Below, in pieces: positions 35,151 to 47,215 of a stretch of 64,000 nucleotides of DNA. Source of the stretch: Cohnella faecalis. Its GTDB lineage: Bacteria > Bacillota > Bacilli > Paenibacillales > Paenibacillaceae. The position numbers and the translations under genes were made by a program. Location of the stretch: positions 372,001-436,000 of the forward strand of contig NZ_QXJM01000039.1 in assembly GCF_003570905.1 (NCBI RefSeq). Direction: 5' to 3'. The first letter of the stretch is position 1. Every line of letters begins with the position of its first letter. The notes beneath the pieces are model-generated. The model saw only the letters and a program-made list of their open reading frames with translations. It did no database searches and was not told the DNA's origin.

Positions 35151-38100
35151 ATGAAGAGGAAGTTCATTAGCGTACTACTGGTATTGGTCATGCTCGTAAG
35201 CGGAGCGAGCGGCGTTTTGGCTGCAGATCTCGAAAGCGGTATGCCGCCCGCTGCGGTACCCAAAAACAACTATGAGCCTTCTCCAAATACGAAGTTCAAG
35301 ATGGGAAAGCTGTCGGAGCCGTTGAAGGATCAGGCATCGATTATATCGTTTGCTCTTTCCCAATCCAAATCGAACGCACTGAAAGGCATAAAGCCAGCGT
35401 ATTCGTTCAAGATCGAAAAATCGAAATACGACGAAGCCGGCCGACAACATGTTGTGCTGCAACAAACTCAGAACGGGGTTCCGATTTACGGCCATTATTA
35501 CCAAGTTAGTCTTGACGGCAATCAACAGGTCTATGCAGTGCAGGACAAGTCGGAATTGGATCTGAGCGCGGTTCAGACGACAAAGCCGAGCATTACCGGG
35601 GAGCAAGCGACAAACCGGTTGAAGTCCGCTTTGGAGGCGTTCTACGGACAACCTGTCGAGCTGGAGTCGGATTATAAGCTCTTCAAATATCCGAAGCCGA
35701 CCGCAGAGTTGCTTATCTATCCTTACGAAGGTAAAACGTATTTGGCGTATGAAGTACAAATGAGCTTTTTGAAGCCCGCTCATGGCAACTGGATCGGCTA
35801 TGTAGATGCCACAACGGGCGAAGTAATCGAAAAATATAATAAAATACAAAACGCTACGGCTGCGTCGGGAACAGGCTACGGTTATAACGGAGCTGCCAAG
35901 ACTATTAATATTACGAGAGACGAAGGGTACTATTTTTTATTCGACCAATCTCACTCGGGAGCGATTGTTTCTTCTAGTTATAATTATGATGTCGATGATG
36001 AAGGCTACATATATGCTTCGTGGAGCAGGAGTAGCACATTCAAGGATTCCGGTTCGCTTCGCAGATATCGCGATGTCGTCGACGCCCATTATAATGCGGA
36101 TATCGTCTACGATTATTACTTGAATACCTTTGGAAGAAACAGCGTGGACGGCAATGGAGCCCGCATATTGTCCATCGCTAATCTTCCGGATGAGGACGGA
36201 TATCCGCTAGATAACGCAGCTTGGGACGATTCGCTGAATGCTATGTTTTATGGCGACGGATCGGGAGTCCGCAACGGAGGAATGAACTGTACGGCTTGCT
36301 CGTTAGACATTGTCGCTCACGAAATTACTCATGGCGTTACCTCCCACACGGCAGACTTGGAATATCGCTATCAGTCCGGTGCGCTTAATGAGTCGATATC
36401 CGATATTATGGCTTCGGTGATCGATTCGGCGGATTGGACGATCGGAGAAGATACAGGCATGATCGGGCGGAGCATGCAAAATCCAAATCTCTACGATCAG
36501 CCAAAAACGATGAGCGAATATGAATATTTGACGATCGATCAAGATAATGGCGGAGTTCACGTGAACAGCGGAATTCCGAATTATGCGGCCTACTTGATGG
36601 CAACCAAGATCAATTCGTTGGGGCTGAACGGAAAAACGATATTGGGCAAGCTGACTTACAACGCGCTTTCCTATCATTTGACGGCAACTTCCGACTTTGT
36701 AGATGCCAAGAACAGCTATTTGCTGGCGGCAGGGGAAATTTCCAGCTTAACGGAGCAACAGCGAAAAGCGGTTCGGTTGAAAATCATCGATGCATGGGGA
36801 GAAGTAGGGATTCCTACGGTTGTCGCCGACTTTTCCGTTACGGGGCACACCCCGGCCTCGGTTACATTCTCTTGGACGGCGGGAAGCGGAGCTTCCAACG
36901 TTATTATTCAACAGTCCGCGGATAATGGAGCGAACTGGACGACGGCATCGACGGGAGTCATTTCGACTTCGGCAGCGACTGCCACGGCAAGCAACCTTCT
37001 CCCCGCGACGAATTATCTATTCCGGCTGGTCATTAACGGCGGCAATAGCGCGGGCACGTCGAACTTGGCGGCGTGGACGACCGAGGCGAGGACGATTTCC
37101 GATTTTGCCATTAAGGAAAAAGGCAGCCGATTTGCGCTCTTTACTTGGAGCAAAGCGATCGGGGCCACTAAAGTAAAAATTCATAAATCTGAGAATGAAG
37201 GACAGACATGGGAATTTGTAGAATTGCCGGTAGAGTCCACTCAAGTGATGGATGCGGGACTCATTCCTAACAAAAATTATCGATTTTATTTATCTGTGAC
37301 AGGCGGGGGTTACCAAGGGAAGTCCAATGAAGTGCGATTCACTACCAATGCGGAGCCTCTCGTCCTGAATCTGGTAGAGGCTGTTGCCGGATCTGCCAAG
37401 TTCCAGTGGGAGGCTCCGAAGGGCGCGACTGGGATTGTCCTGCAGCAAACGACGAACGGAACAACATGGACAACTGCCAATACCGGCGCATTGGGGCTGA
37501 GTGCCGCGGGAGCGACGGTAACGGGCTTGCAAGCGGCAACTTCCTACAAGTTCCGATTGTCGGTATCGGGCGGGCAGAACAACGGGTTTTCCAACGAGAA
37601 GTCGATAACGACGGCTTCATTCCCGATTGAAACGCTGGCCGTAAGCGGCAAAACAACGAGCACAGCATCATTGGCTTGGCCGGCTTTATTAAAGCCAACC
37701 AGCCTGATTGTCCAGCAGAAGACGGAAGGAACGGGGTGGACGATCGCGAAAACGGGCACGTTGTCGACTTCGTCGAAGAGCGCAACGGTAAGCGGACTGG
37801 CTGCGAATACAGCTTATCAGTTCCGCCTTGTTGTGACAGGCGGAGGCAATGCGGGAGAATCGAATATCGTTGATGCAAAAACAGACGCGGTCAAAATTAC
37901 GAGCTTTGCGAAAAACGGAAACGCTACGGTGTCCGCCGTGCCATTCAAATGGACGGCTGCGTTAGGCGCGACGAGCGTTGCGATCGAGCAATCGACGGAT
38001 GGAGCGACGTGGACGTTGTCGGCAACGGGATCGCTGGCCGCGAATGCCTCTGCAGCAACCGTGAGCGGACTTCGGCCTAACAAGACGTATCAATTCCGCT

Positions 38101-40627
38101 TGAAGGTAACGGGCGGGCAAAACGAGGGTTCGTCGAACAGCGTGAGTGCGACGACGGTGGCGGCTCCTCTGACGGACTTGGCGTCCGGAGAAATAACGGG
38201 CAGTACGGCGGAGCTGAATTGGACGGCTGCAGTCGGAGCTTCGAGCGTGAAGGCGGAGTTGTCGTCGAACGGCGGCAGCTCGTGGACGGCCGCAATGGTT
38301 GAGACGGCGGTGGGCGCGAATGCAAGTACCGCCAAGGTAACGGGTTTGTTAGCGGGTACGGATTACAAGCTGCGCCTCAACGTAACGAGCGGCGAGAACA
38401 ACGGGCTGTCCAATGTGATTTCGATAAAAACGGCTATTGTGCCGGTTAGTACACTAACGTCAAGCGGGAAAACGACGAGCTCCATAACGCTGTCTTGGCC
38501 GGCACTGGTGAAACCGACCAGCCTGATCGTCCAGCAGAAGACGGAAGGAACGGGATGGACGACGGCGAAAACGGGTACGCTGTCGACTTCGGCGAAGGGC
38601 GCGACGGTGAGCGGATTGACTGCGAACACGGCTTACCAGTTCCGACTTGTCGTGACGGGCGGAGGCAATGCGGGAGAATCGAACATCGTTGACGCAAAGA
38701 CGGATGCAATTAAGATTACAAGCTTCGCAAAAAACGGGAACGCTACGGTATCATCAGCATCGTTCAAGTGGACGGCAGCGATAGGCGCGACAGGCATTGC
38801 AATCGAGCAATCGACGGATGGCGCGACGTGGACGTTGTCGGATACGGGATCGTTGGCGGCGAATACCTCAGCGGCCACAGTGAACGGGCTTAGACCTAAC
38901 AAGACGTATCAATTCCGTTTGAAAGTAACGGGCGGTCAGAACGAGGGCTCGTCAAACAGCGTGAGCGCGACGACGGTAGCGGCTCCGCTGACGAGCTTAG
39001 TGTCCGGAGAAGTAACGGGAAGTACGGTGGAGTTGGTCTGGACGGCTGCTGTTGGAGCTTCGAGCGTGAAGGCGGAGTTGTCGTCGAACGGCGGCAGCTC
39101 GTGGGCGGCCGCGACGGTAGAAACGGCAGTAAGCGCTAATGGAACTACCGCCAAGGTGACAGGTTTGCTGGCGGGTACGGATTACAAGCTGCGCCTCAAC
39201 GTAACGAGCGGCGAGAACAACGGGCTGTCCAATGTGATTTCGATAAAAACGGTTATTGTGCCGGTTAGTACACTAACGTCAAGCGGGAAAACGACGAGCT
39301 CCATAACGCTGTCTTGGCCGGCACTGGTGAAACCGACCAGCCTGATCGTCCAGCAGAAGACGGAAGGAACGGGATGGACGACGGCGAAAACGGGTACGCT
39401 GTCGACGACTTCGGCAAAGGTCGCGACGGTGAGTGGATTGACTGCGAACACGGCTTACCAGTTCCGACTTGTCGTGACGGGCGGAGGCAATGCAGGAGAA
39501 TCGAACATCGTTGACGCAAAGACGGATGCAATTAAGATTACAAGCTTCGCAAAAAACGGGAACGCTACGGTATCAACAGCATCGTTCAAGTGGACGGCAG
39601 CGATAGGCGCGACAGGCATTGCAATCGAGCAATCGACGGATGGCGCGACGTGGACGTTGTCGGATACGGGATCGTTGGCGGCGAATGGCTCTGCTGCAAC
39701 CGTGACGGGGCTTCGACCTAACAAAATGTATCAATTCCGTTTGAAAGTAACGGGCGGTCAGAATGAGGGCCCTCGAACGGCGTGAGCGCGACGACGGTGG
39801 CGGCTCCGCTGACGGATCTAGCGTCTGGAGCTATAACGGGCAGTACGGTGGAACTGAGTTGGACAGCTGCCGTCGGCGCTTCGAGCGTGACGGTAGAGGT
39901 TTCGACGAACGGCGGCAGCTCGTGGAAGCCTGCGACAGTTGAAACGGCAATAAGCGCAAATGCAAGCACCGCTAAGGTAACAGGGTTGCTGGCGGGCACC
40001 GATTACAAGCTCCGTCTGAACGTTACGGGCGGAGAGAACAATGGTTTGTCCAATGTACTTGCAATCAAGACTGCCAACGAAGTGGTTACTTCCTTGGCAG
40101 TAACCGGCAAGAGTGCGAACACGGTTGCATTATCCTGGTCCTCGCTTATTAGAGCTTCATCGGTTTCCGTCGAATTCCGTACAACAGGCGGCGAATGGCA
40201 GCCGGCCAGCGCCGGCGCGTTGTCATCGTCTTCCAAGACCGCGACGGTGAGAGGGCTGCAGGCCAATACGGAGTATGAAATTCGCCTGAAGGTAGTCGGA
40301 GGGGCTAACGAAGGAGCTTCTTATCCGGTAAGCGTAAAGACCGACGCATTGAAGCTAACGTCGCTGTCGAACACCGGAAAAACGTCCTCAAGCGTGACTC
40401 TTAAATGGACAGTGCCTGCCCGAGCCGCTTCCTTCGGCATTCTGATTTCAACGAATGGCGGGGTGTCTTGGGGTGTCGTCGAATACCCGGAATTGGGATT
40501 GGATTCCACTAGCGCCACAATTACGGGATTGAGCGCCTATACAAGCTATAAATTCAAGCTAGCCATCTCAGGCGGGGATTATGAAGGAGAGTCCAACGAA
40601 ATCACCGTTAGGACAACGCGGGCGTAG
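35151..40627 (+). CDS. Exported M4 (thermolysin-like) metalloprotease with 14 FN3-like domains, frameshifted as given
   Basis: ATG 35151 follows CGGAGGAGA, and a signal peptide (RKFISVLLVLVMLVSGASG) leads the protein. An FTP/PepSY propeptide covers about residues 40-230. The M4 catalytic domain carries His390-Glu391-x-x-His394 (VAHEITHGV) and the third zinc ligand Glu414 (ALNESISDI), the exact 20-residue gap of thermolysin. Fourteen repeats of about 90 residues, each ending in a TYQFRLKVTGG-like strand, make up the rest and look like fibronectin type III. The frame breaks at 39770-39772; adding one C there gives a 1825-residue protein, matching the sister repeats. There is no SLH domain, so the protein is secreted or held by its repeats. 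Confidence 0.9.
37614..40072 (+). repeat. Three-fold 819-bp repeat of an FN3 triplet
   Basis: Units run 37614-38432, 38433-39251 and 39252-40072. Each codes three different FN3-like domains in the same order. Units 2 and 3 are almost identical over long stretches, and unit 1 is more diverged. Unit 3 has a 3-base insertion (an extra Thr codon near 39407) and a 1-base deletion at 39770-39772, which together account for its length of 821. Confidence 0.92.
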
Positions 40628-40769
40628 CGGGGCAAGCTTATCTATTGTCCGCGTTTGGCCGGCGAATGCGCTAGAACATTTTACCCAATTGTCCAGCAAC
40701 TCATACGCCTTGGAGACCATGAACCCGAGCATACTAGGATCGTCAAAATCCAAGGAGGTGCATCGAGTC

Positions 40770-41042
40770 ATGGCAGGTCGAAATAAAAAGCTCGTTCCGG
40801 AATGCCAAGCGGCCCTTAATCAATTGAAGTACGAGGTCGCATCCGAGCTTGGGGTGGCGTTCGGCGGAGGCTCGTATGGGGGGACGGGGGAAGATACCGA
40901 ATTCGCCGGAGATCTTGGCAGCATAGCATCCTCGGGATCTGGGAAGGCTTACCTAGGGAGCTTGTCTTCCCGCGAGGCCGGATCCGTCGGGGGAGAAATA
41001 ACGAAAAGGTTGATTCGTTCCGCTCAGCAAACGGTTCTTTAA
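40770..41042 (+). CDS. Small acid-soluble spore protein, alpha/beta type, with an internal insertion
   Basis: SASPs coat and protect spore DNA and are degraded by GPR at germination. The 90-residue protein starts at ATG behind CAAGGAGGTG. It has the two conserved blocks, QLKYEVASELGV with the GPR cut site, and SVGGEITKRLIRSAQQ. The segment between them is about 30 residues longer than normal and rich in Gly and Ser. CATACTA at 40730-40736 fits a sigma-G -10 box, but I see no good -35 box. Confidence 0.9.
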   Translation: MAGRNKKLVPECQAALNQLKYEVASELGVAFGGGSYGGTGEDTEFAGDLGSIASSGSGKAYLGSLSSREAGSVGGEITKRLIRSAQQTVL

Positions 41043-41066
41043 CGAGCTGGGCGGAACATTCCAGCA

Positions 41067-41095
41067 TTGACACTCCTCGACATTTCAGGTATCAT
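41067..41095 (+). promoter_or_regulatory. Sigma-A promoter of metK
   Basis: A perfect TTGACA and TATCAT are 17 bases apart, about 75 bases before the metK start. Confidence 0.75.
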
Positions 41096-41119
41096 TATTT
41101 TTCGAAGGTCTGTCGTAAC

Positions 41120-41149
41120 AACCTTTTCCTAGCGGAAAAGGTTTATTTT
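41120..41149 (+). promoter_or_regulatory. Terminator-like hairpin in the metK leader
   Basis: AACCTTTTCC and GGAAAAGGTT form a 10-bp perfect stem with loop TAGC, followed by TATTTTATA. It lies between the metK promoter and its ribosome site (TGGAGG, 41155-41160). It may act as an attenuator. The leader is too short for a SAM-I riboswitch and shows no such motif. Confidence 0.5.
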
Positions 41150-41169
41150 ATATGTGGAGGTCGAAGACA

Positions 41170-42372
41170 TTGTCGATTAAAGGACGGCATCTCTTCACAT
41201 CCGAGTCGGTCACTGAAGGCCACCCGGATAAAATTTGCGATCAAATCTCTGACGCGGTACTTGACGCGTTCCTCGAAGTGGATCCTTACGCTCGCGTAGC
41301 GTGCGAAGTATCCGTAGCAACCGGCCTTGTTCTCGTAATTGGCGAGATCAGCTCCAAAGCGGACTTTGTTGATATTTCTTCCATCGTTCGTCGCACTATC
41401 AAGGAAATCGGCTACACTCGCGCCAAATACGGTTTCGATTCCAGCACTTGCGCCGTATTGACGTCGTTGAACGAACAATCCGCCGACATCGCGCAAGGCG
41501 TTAACGCCGCTCTAGAGAGCCGCGACGGCAAAGACATCAAGCAAGAGAACGAAGACATCGGTGCAGGCGACCAAGGTCTCATGTTCGGCTTCGCCTCGAA
41601 CGAGACGCCTGAATATATGCCGCTTCCGATCGCCCTGGCTCACCGTCTGTCCCGCCGTCTTTCGGAAGTGCGCAAGAACGGCACTCTCGACTACCTTCGT
41701 CCGGATGGCAAGACGCAAGTTACGATCCAATACGAAGACGGCAAGCCCGTACGCGTCGACACGATCGTCATTTCCACTCAGCATGACGAGAAGATCACGT
41801 CCGAGCAAATCGACAGCGATATTCGCAAGCACGTTATCGCAGAAGTCGTTCCGACCGAATGGCTCGATGCCGAAACCAAATATTTCATTAACCCGACGGG
41901 CCGTTTCGTAATCGGCGGTCCTCAAGGCGACGCCGGTCTGACCGGACGCAAAATCATCGTCGATACTTACGGCGGCTACGCTCGCCACGGCGGCGGGGCT
42001 TTCTCGGGCAAAGATCCGACGAAAGTCGACCGTTCCGCCGCTTACGCGGCTCGTTATGTGGCGAAGAATATCGTCGCAGCCGGACTCGCCGACAAATGCG
42101 AAATTCAGCTCGCCTACGCTATCGGCGTTGCGCGTCCTGTATCCGTTAACGTCGACACTTACGGCACAGGCAAAGTGGACGAAGAGAAGCTCGTCGAGCT
42201 GATCGACGCGAACTTCGATCTCCGTCCTGCAGGCATCATCAAGATGCTTGACTTGCGTCGTCCGATCTACCGCCAGACAGCGGCTTACGGTCACTTCGGC
42301 CGCACGGATCTCGACGTTCCGTGGGAGCGTCTCGATAAAGTCGAAGCTCTGAAAAAGGGCGCCCTGGAATAA
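41170..42372 (+). CDS. metK: S-adenosylmethionine synthetase
   Basis: MetK makes S-adenosylmethionine from ATP and methionine in the cytoplasm. The 400-residue protein has [20 protein letters not shown], the [12 protein letters not shown] loop, [15 protein letters not shown] and [19 protein letters not shown], all family signatures. TTG 41170 is chosen because GGAGG is 9 bases before it and it gives the normal N-terminus; an in-frame ATG at 41152 would include the ribosome site itself. A strong terminator follows. Confidence 0.97.
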   Translation: MSIKGRHLFTSESVTEGHPDKICDQISDAVLDAFLEVDPYARVACEVSVATGLVLVIGEISSKADFVDISSIVRRTIKEIGYTRAKYGFDSSTCAVLTSLNEQSADIAQGVNAALESRDGKDIKQENEDIGAGDQGLMFGFASNETPEYMPLPIALAHRLSRRLSEVRKNGTLDYLRPDGKTQVTIQYEDGKPVRVDTIVISTQHDEKITSEQIDSDIRKHVIAEVVPTEWLDAETKYFINPTGRFVIGGPQGDAGLTGRKIIVDTYGGYARHGGGAFSGKDPTKVDRSAAYAARYVAKNIVAAGLADKCEIQLAYAIGVARPVSVNVDTYGTGKVDEEKLVELIDANFDLRPAGIIKMLDLRRPIYRQTAAYGHFGRTDLDVPWERLDKVEALKKGALE

Positions 42373-42389
42373 CACTGCTTATTTCACCG

Positions 42390-42420
42390 AAAGACCTCCT
42401 CAAGTGCGGAGGTCTTTTTT
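42390..42420 (+). terminator. Terminator after metK
   Basis: AAAGACCTCC and GGAGGTCTTT around a 9-base loop, ending in a T run. Confidence 0.92.
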
Positions 42421-42519
42421 GTGTCCGGGATGCGAAATAAGTCGTTTGTCCCTAAAATTCTCCATACTCGCAGCCGAAATATAAGGTACAAGACTGTTCA
42501 TTTTCAGGAGGACTTCTTC

Positions 42520-45500
42520 ATGACCCGTTTTCGCGCAATATCCTTGTTCCTAATTGTCGCCATATTGCTTCAGATGGGCGCCGTGACGGTTAGTCCTAAG
42601 AGCGCTGCCGCCGCAAGCGCAGGGCCCATCCTCAAGAGCCAGTCGCCGGCTAACGGTTCCTTCATTACGCCGGACCGCGGAATTCGAATTACTTTTGACG
42701 AGAACGTGCGAAAGGGATCGGGCAACATCATATTCGGGTCGGAAGTGTACCCGGTCGCGACAGATGACGTTCACATTCAATGGGAAACGACAAAAACCAT
42801 TCTTATCAAACCGACGGACTTGGCGGTCGGCCAGGATTATTCGGTTATCCTCGAAGCGGGAGCTTTCATCGGGGTAACTTCGGGGCTGCCTTCGGCCGAG
42901 TACGATCTGGGAACCTTTTCAGTTCGGTCTTTGGGAGTATTGGACGTTTTCGACGAGACGGTTGCTTCTCCCTACTACCCTGAGAATGGCGCCGTAGACA
43001 TCGATGCGGACAAGTCGGTAGCTCTCAAGCTGTATTTCAATCAGAGCGGGATGAAAATCGGCACGGGCAACGTCTACATCAAAAAATATACCGACAACAC
43101 TATCGCTCAAACGATCAAAACGAGCACGACGGCTACTAAAATATCAAACGCAACGGTTGGAGAAGTACCCGTCTCTTTCACCTCCATTCCGATGTCCAAG
43201 CTGGCTAACAGTACCAAGTACTACGTTATGATCGATCCCGGAGCTTTCGTCGACGAGTACGGCAATCCTTTTCCGGGAATTACGAACAAGGAAGAATGGA
43301 CGTTCACGACGGAGGAATTGTTCGATACGGTAGCTCCTACCGCAAGCAATTTCGTGTTTATTTCCTCGGGAGCGTCGATTCCGCGGGCGGATTGAACGGC
43401 GTTCTGTCCGTCACCTTCAGCGAAAAAGTGTACACGGGGAGCGGAGCGATCGAGATCCGTAAATCCGATAACACCACGTACTGCTCCATTCCGGTTGGAG
43501 CCGGCGCAGTTACTTTGGACAGTGCGGGCAAGGTCGTGACGATCTCGCCAAGCGTGTATGCTTGCCCGAAGTTCGTTAACGGCAGCACCTATAAGCTCGT
43601 TATCGGCAATCAAGCTTTTCGCGACGGCAACGGGAACTATTACGCAGGGCAAAGCGGCTGGTCGTTCAAAGCTTCGGTCGACAACACGCTTCCTTCCGTG
43701 TCGATCTACTCGCCTGCCGTATCCGCCAAGGCCGTATCCGTCAACACTACAACTTTGACGTTGACTTTCAACAAGGCGGTCAAGCAAGTCGGAGAGGATG
43801 TCGTCACGGCTGTCGCATTTCCCCAAAGCAAGCCTAGTACGGCAAGCGAGCGGATCAATTGGACGGTTTCATTCGATTCGACGGATAACAAGAAGATTAT
43901 TCTGACCAAAGACGACGGGGAAAAGGACTTCAACCCCAACACCAAGTATGTCGTCAATATTCCGGCCGGGGTCATTTCCGATTTGGCCGGCAATCTATAT
44001 CCCGGCATGTTGAATCTTTATCAGTGGACGTTCGATACGGGAGCTGCCGGGGAGTTCCAACTTTGCAAAAAGCGGAAATGGACGGAGCCTCTATCGTCCT
44101 GACCTACAATGAGACGCTTAACCCCGACACGGTTCCCTATGCCGATAATTACTATGCTACGGTTAGCGGCTCGTTCCGCCAGGTGACGGGGGTGTCGGTC
44201 AGCGGCACTCAGGTGAGGCTGGCGTTGCAGCAAGGCGTTGTCGTTGGGCAGAGCGTGAAATTATCGTATACGCCGCAATTGAACGATGCGTCCAGACACA
44301 TTCAAACTTTGCTGGGCAAGGAAGCGGCAGCCTTCACGAACCGCGACGTGACGAACACGACGAGCACGACGCTGCCGCGTCCGGTCAGCGGATCGCTATC
44401 GGGGCGCTCGTTACATTGAATTTCAATAGAGAGCTCGCGGCGCTGCCTTCCAATGCGAACAGCCTCTTCTATGTAACGGCGGGGAGCAGCCGGATAAGCG
44501 TCAGCTCGGCTACGCTAAGCGGATCGATGCTATTGCTGCTTCTTCCTAGCCAGCCAAGCGTCTCGGGAGCTATTACCGTTTCTTATACGCCGGGTTCGAT
44601 TCCGATCCGCGATTTGGCGGGGAACACGTTGGCGGCCTTCGCCGGTTTTGCCCTAACCAATCCGAACGATACGACAGCGCCTGTCTTCCTAACAGGTGTC
44701 GCGAACGGCAAGAAGATCGTGCTGAATTACGACGAAGCGTTGAGGACAAGTCCCGTTCCTGCGATTTCGAGCTACTCGATTCTCTCGGGCGGCAAAGTCG
44801 TATCGATAAGCTCTGTAGCCATTAATGGAAATTCAGTCGAATTGACGCTATCCCAAAGCTTGGCGGATGGCGCCGGCGTTACCTTGACTTATTATCCCGG
44901 CAATTCATACGTCGCGGATATTGCCGGCAATCCGGCCCCTTTCATTAGCGGCTATTCGATGACTGCGTCTGGAGGGAGTACGGCTCGTCTCGCTTCTGCC
45001 GTCATTAACGGGAATGTGCTGTCGCTGACGTACTCGACACCGCTGAATACGTTAAGCTCCAGCATACCTAATGTGAGCCAATATACGGTTAAAGCAAACG
45101 GTGTAACAATCGCGGTCCGAAGCGTGTATATTTCTGGACAGCAGGTTACTCTCAGCCTGATGAGCGACGTTCAATCCGGGCAGCAGGTGCTCATAAGCTA
45201 CACGAATACCGGAAATCCGTTGAAGGATACGTTGGGCCAAACGGTCGAGACGTTCTCGAACTATTCGGTTACGAATCAGACGACCGGCACCGGAGTCGTT
45301 CTGCCGGAATTTCTGGAGCCAGACGGCAACGGCGGGATCAGGCTTGTGAATTCGAAGGCTGTCGTCACTTCTTCCGGCGTGACGTTGTCCGGGAAAATCG
45401 CAAACAAATATTCGATCGACGGCGACAAGCTCTATAACGGCTTCAATACGATCAAGCAAGGGAATGCCACGCAGCCGGTTCTCGTGGCGCAAATTCCCGA

Positions 45501-46580
45501 GACGGAAGCGGGCGCGATCGTAAGCGTAAACGTTCGAAGCTTGATTAACGCGGCGGCTCTCGTCTCGAACGGAATTCTTAAAGTGAACTACGGGATACTT
45601 CCTTCTCCTTGCCGCTTAAGGCCGTTAATTATACCGAGCAGCTGCAGGGCTCCGGTTACGATACGAACTCCGTCCAATTGGTAGTGCGAATCGAGAAGTC
45701 ATCTACGACGAGCCTGGCAACTGCATTAACCAAGAAAGGCGGAACGTTGGTCGGGAATGCCTATGATTTTTCCGTGTCTTTGCTTTTGGGCAATGTAGAG
45801 CGTACTGTCAGTGAATTCGATTCTTACGTCGAACGCTCCATATCTGTCAATTCGTCGGGATTGACCGCCAGCGAGTTGACCGTGGTCAGACTCGATGCGG
45901 AGTCGGGCGATGCGACGTACGTCCCGACGTCTACGGAAACGGCAAGCGGGAAAATCAAAGTCAAGTTTTCCAGAAAAGGGAACAGCGTGTATGCGGTCAT
46001 GCGCAAAGCTCCGCTGGTTTACTCGGATATGACCAAGCATTGGGCGAAAGCCGATGTTTCCAAGCTCGCCGCCAAATTTATCGTTAGCGGCATTAACTCC
46101 ACTCAGTACAAGCCGGAACAGGCGATTACGCGCGCGGAATTCGCCGAATATATTGCAAGAGGTCTTGGATTGACGGGAGACAAGAGCGTCGTGACTTCCA
46201 AGTACAAGGACGTTCCGGCAACAGGCGCAAGCGCCGCCTTTATCGGAGCGGCAAGCAAAGCGGGTATCGTGTCGGGAGGCACGGACGGGAAATTCCGGCC
46301 GAACGCTTCCATTACTCGGGAAGAGATGGCGTCAATGCTCGTGCGTGCGATGAAATATGCGGGTGTATCGACGACCGCTTCTTCCACGGCTTTGAATAAA
46401 TTTACGGACAGGGCTAAGGTCGGAAGCTGGGCGAAGGACGGCGTTGCGGCCTGCGTACAAGCGGGAATTATTAGCGGCGTTACGCCAACGACGATCAAGC
46501 CGCAAAATAACGCGAAAAGGTCGGAGGCGGCCTCGATGATTACGCGGTTCCTGAAATACGTGGACTTGTTGGAAGCATGA
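42520..46580 (+). CDS. SLH surface protein with Big_5 and SWM-like repeats, four frameshifts as given
   Basis: ATG 42520 follows CAGGAGGA, with signal peptide RAISLFLIVAILLQMGAVTV. Five overlapping frames (to 43395, 44102, 44419, 45684 and 46580) join into one 1354-residue protein if a G is added at 43368-43370, 44049-44052 and 44401-44404, and a C at 45609-45610. The N-terminal 500 residues look like Big_5 Ig-like domains (TPDRGIRITFDENV, TKYYVMIDPGAFVDEYGNP). Then come at least four SwmB-type repeats (AVINGNVLSLTYSTPLNTL, VTLTYYPGNSYVADIAGN), and three SLH domains end it (YSDMTKHWAKADVSKLAAK, ITRAEFAEYIARGLGL, ITREEMASMLVRAM). It is a wall-bound, probably adhesive or structural protein. The YjbR gene overlaps its stop. 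Confidence 0.85.
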
Positions 46581-46933
46581 TGAACCACGAAACTTTGATT
46601 GCCTATGGGCTGAAGCTGCCGGGTTCGTCGTTGAAGTACCCATTCGAGCCGGATCTTCCCGTTTTGTATGTCGGAGGCAAAATGTTTGCGCTGTTCGGAT
46701 CGAACGGAGCTCGGCAAAGCGTGAACTTGAAGGCGGACCCTGAGGAAGCTTGGCTGATGAGGCAACAGTATCCCGAATCCGTCCTTCCCGGCTATCATAT
46801 GAACAAGCGTCACTGGAACACCGTCGTGCTGGACGGTACGGTTCCGGACGAGGAAGTGACGGAAATGTTGGACCAGTCCTATCGTCTCGTATTCGGCAAG
46901 CTGCCAAAGAGGATTCGACAGGAGTGGGAATAG
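46577..46933 (+). CDS. MmcQ/YjbR family protein
   Basis: This 118-residue cytoplasmic protein has the CyaY-like YjbR fold (YPFEPDLPVLYVGGKMFAL, then LPGYHMNKRHWNTVVLDG). Its ATG overlaps the stop of the SLH gene (ATGA), so the two are translationally coupled. Members are thought to bind DNA or nucleotides, but no clear function is proven. A perfect terminator follows. Confidence 0.85.
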   Translation: MMNHETLIAYGLKLPGSSLKYPFEPDLPVLYVGGKMFALFGSNGARQSVNLKADPEEAWLMRQQYPESVLPGYHMNKRHWNTVVLDGTVPDEEVTEMLDQSYRLVFGKLPKRIRQEWE

Positions 46934-46943
46934 CGGTGTGAGT

Positions 46944-46977
46944 AACCCTCGGACGCAGTGCGTCCGAGGGTTTTTTT
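46944..46977 (+). terminator. Terminator after the YjbR gene
   Basis: ACCCTCGGACGCA and TGCGTCCGAGGGT form a near-perfect stem with a tiny loop and seven T residues. Confidence 0.95.
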
Positions 46978-47215
46978 ATGCGTTAGGGCGGAGCGTTGGG
47001 CGTAAAGGAGCGAGGGTGAAGGTGCGGGGGAGCGACGAGAAAAAGACGTCAATATATGAAGTGTTGAAAGAGGATAACGCCGTATGTCGACATAATGAGC
47101 CGATTTTAATTGTTGAGGAGTGTAACTTTTCGCCCTTCCGGGAGTCTATTAAATTAGGAGTTTCTAGGAGACTAGTCTCTTGTCCTAAATTTGAATGCAT
47201 TCATAGGAGAACATC

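Noticed and set aside
41043-41170. SAM-I riboswitch before metK
   Set aside because: The promoter lies about 75 bases before the gene, too close for the aptamer, and no S-box motif is visible.
42520-46580. Five separate small surface genes
   Set aside because: The frames overlap end to end, keep domain order, lack internal ribosome sites and signal peptides, and join by single-base repairs into one SLH protein.
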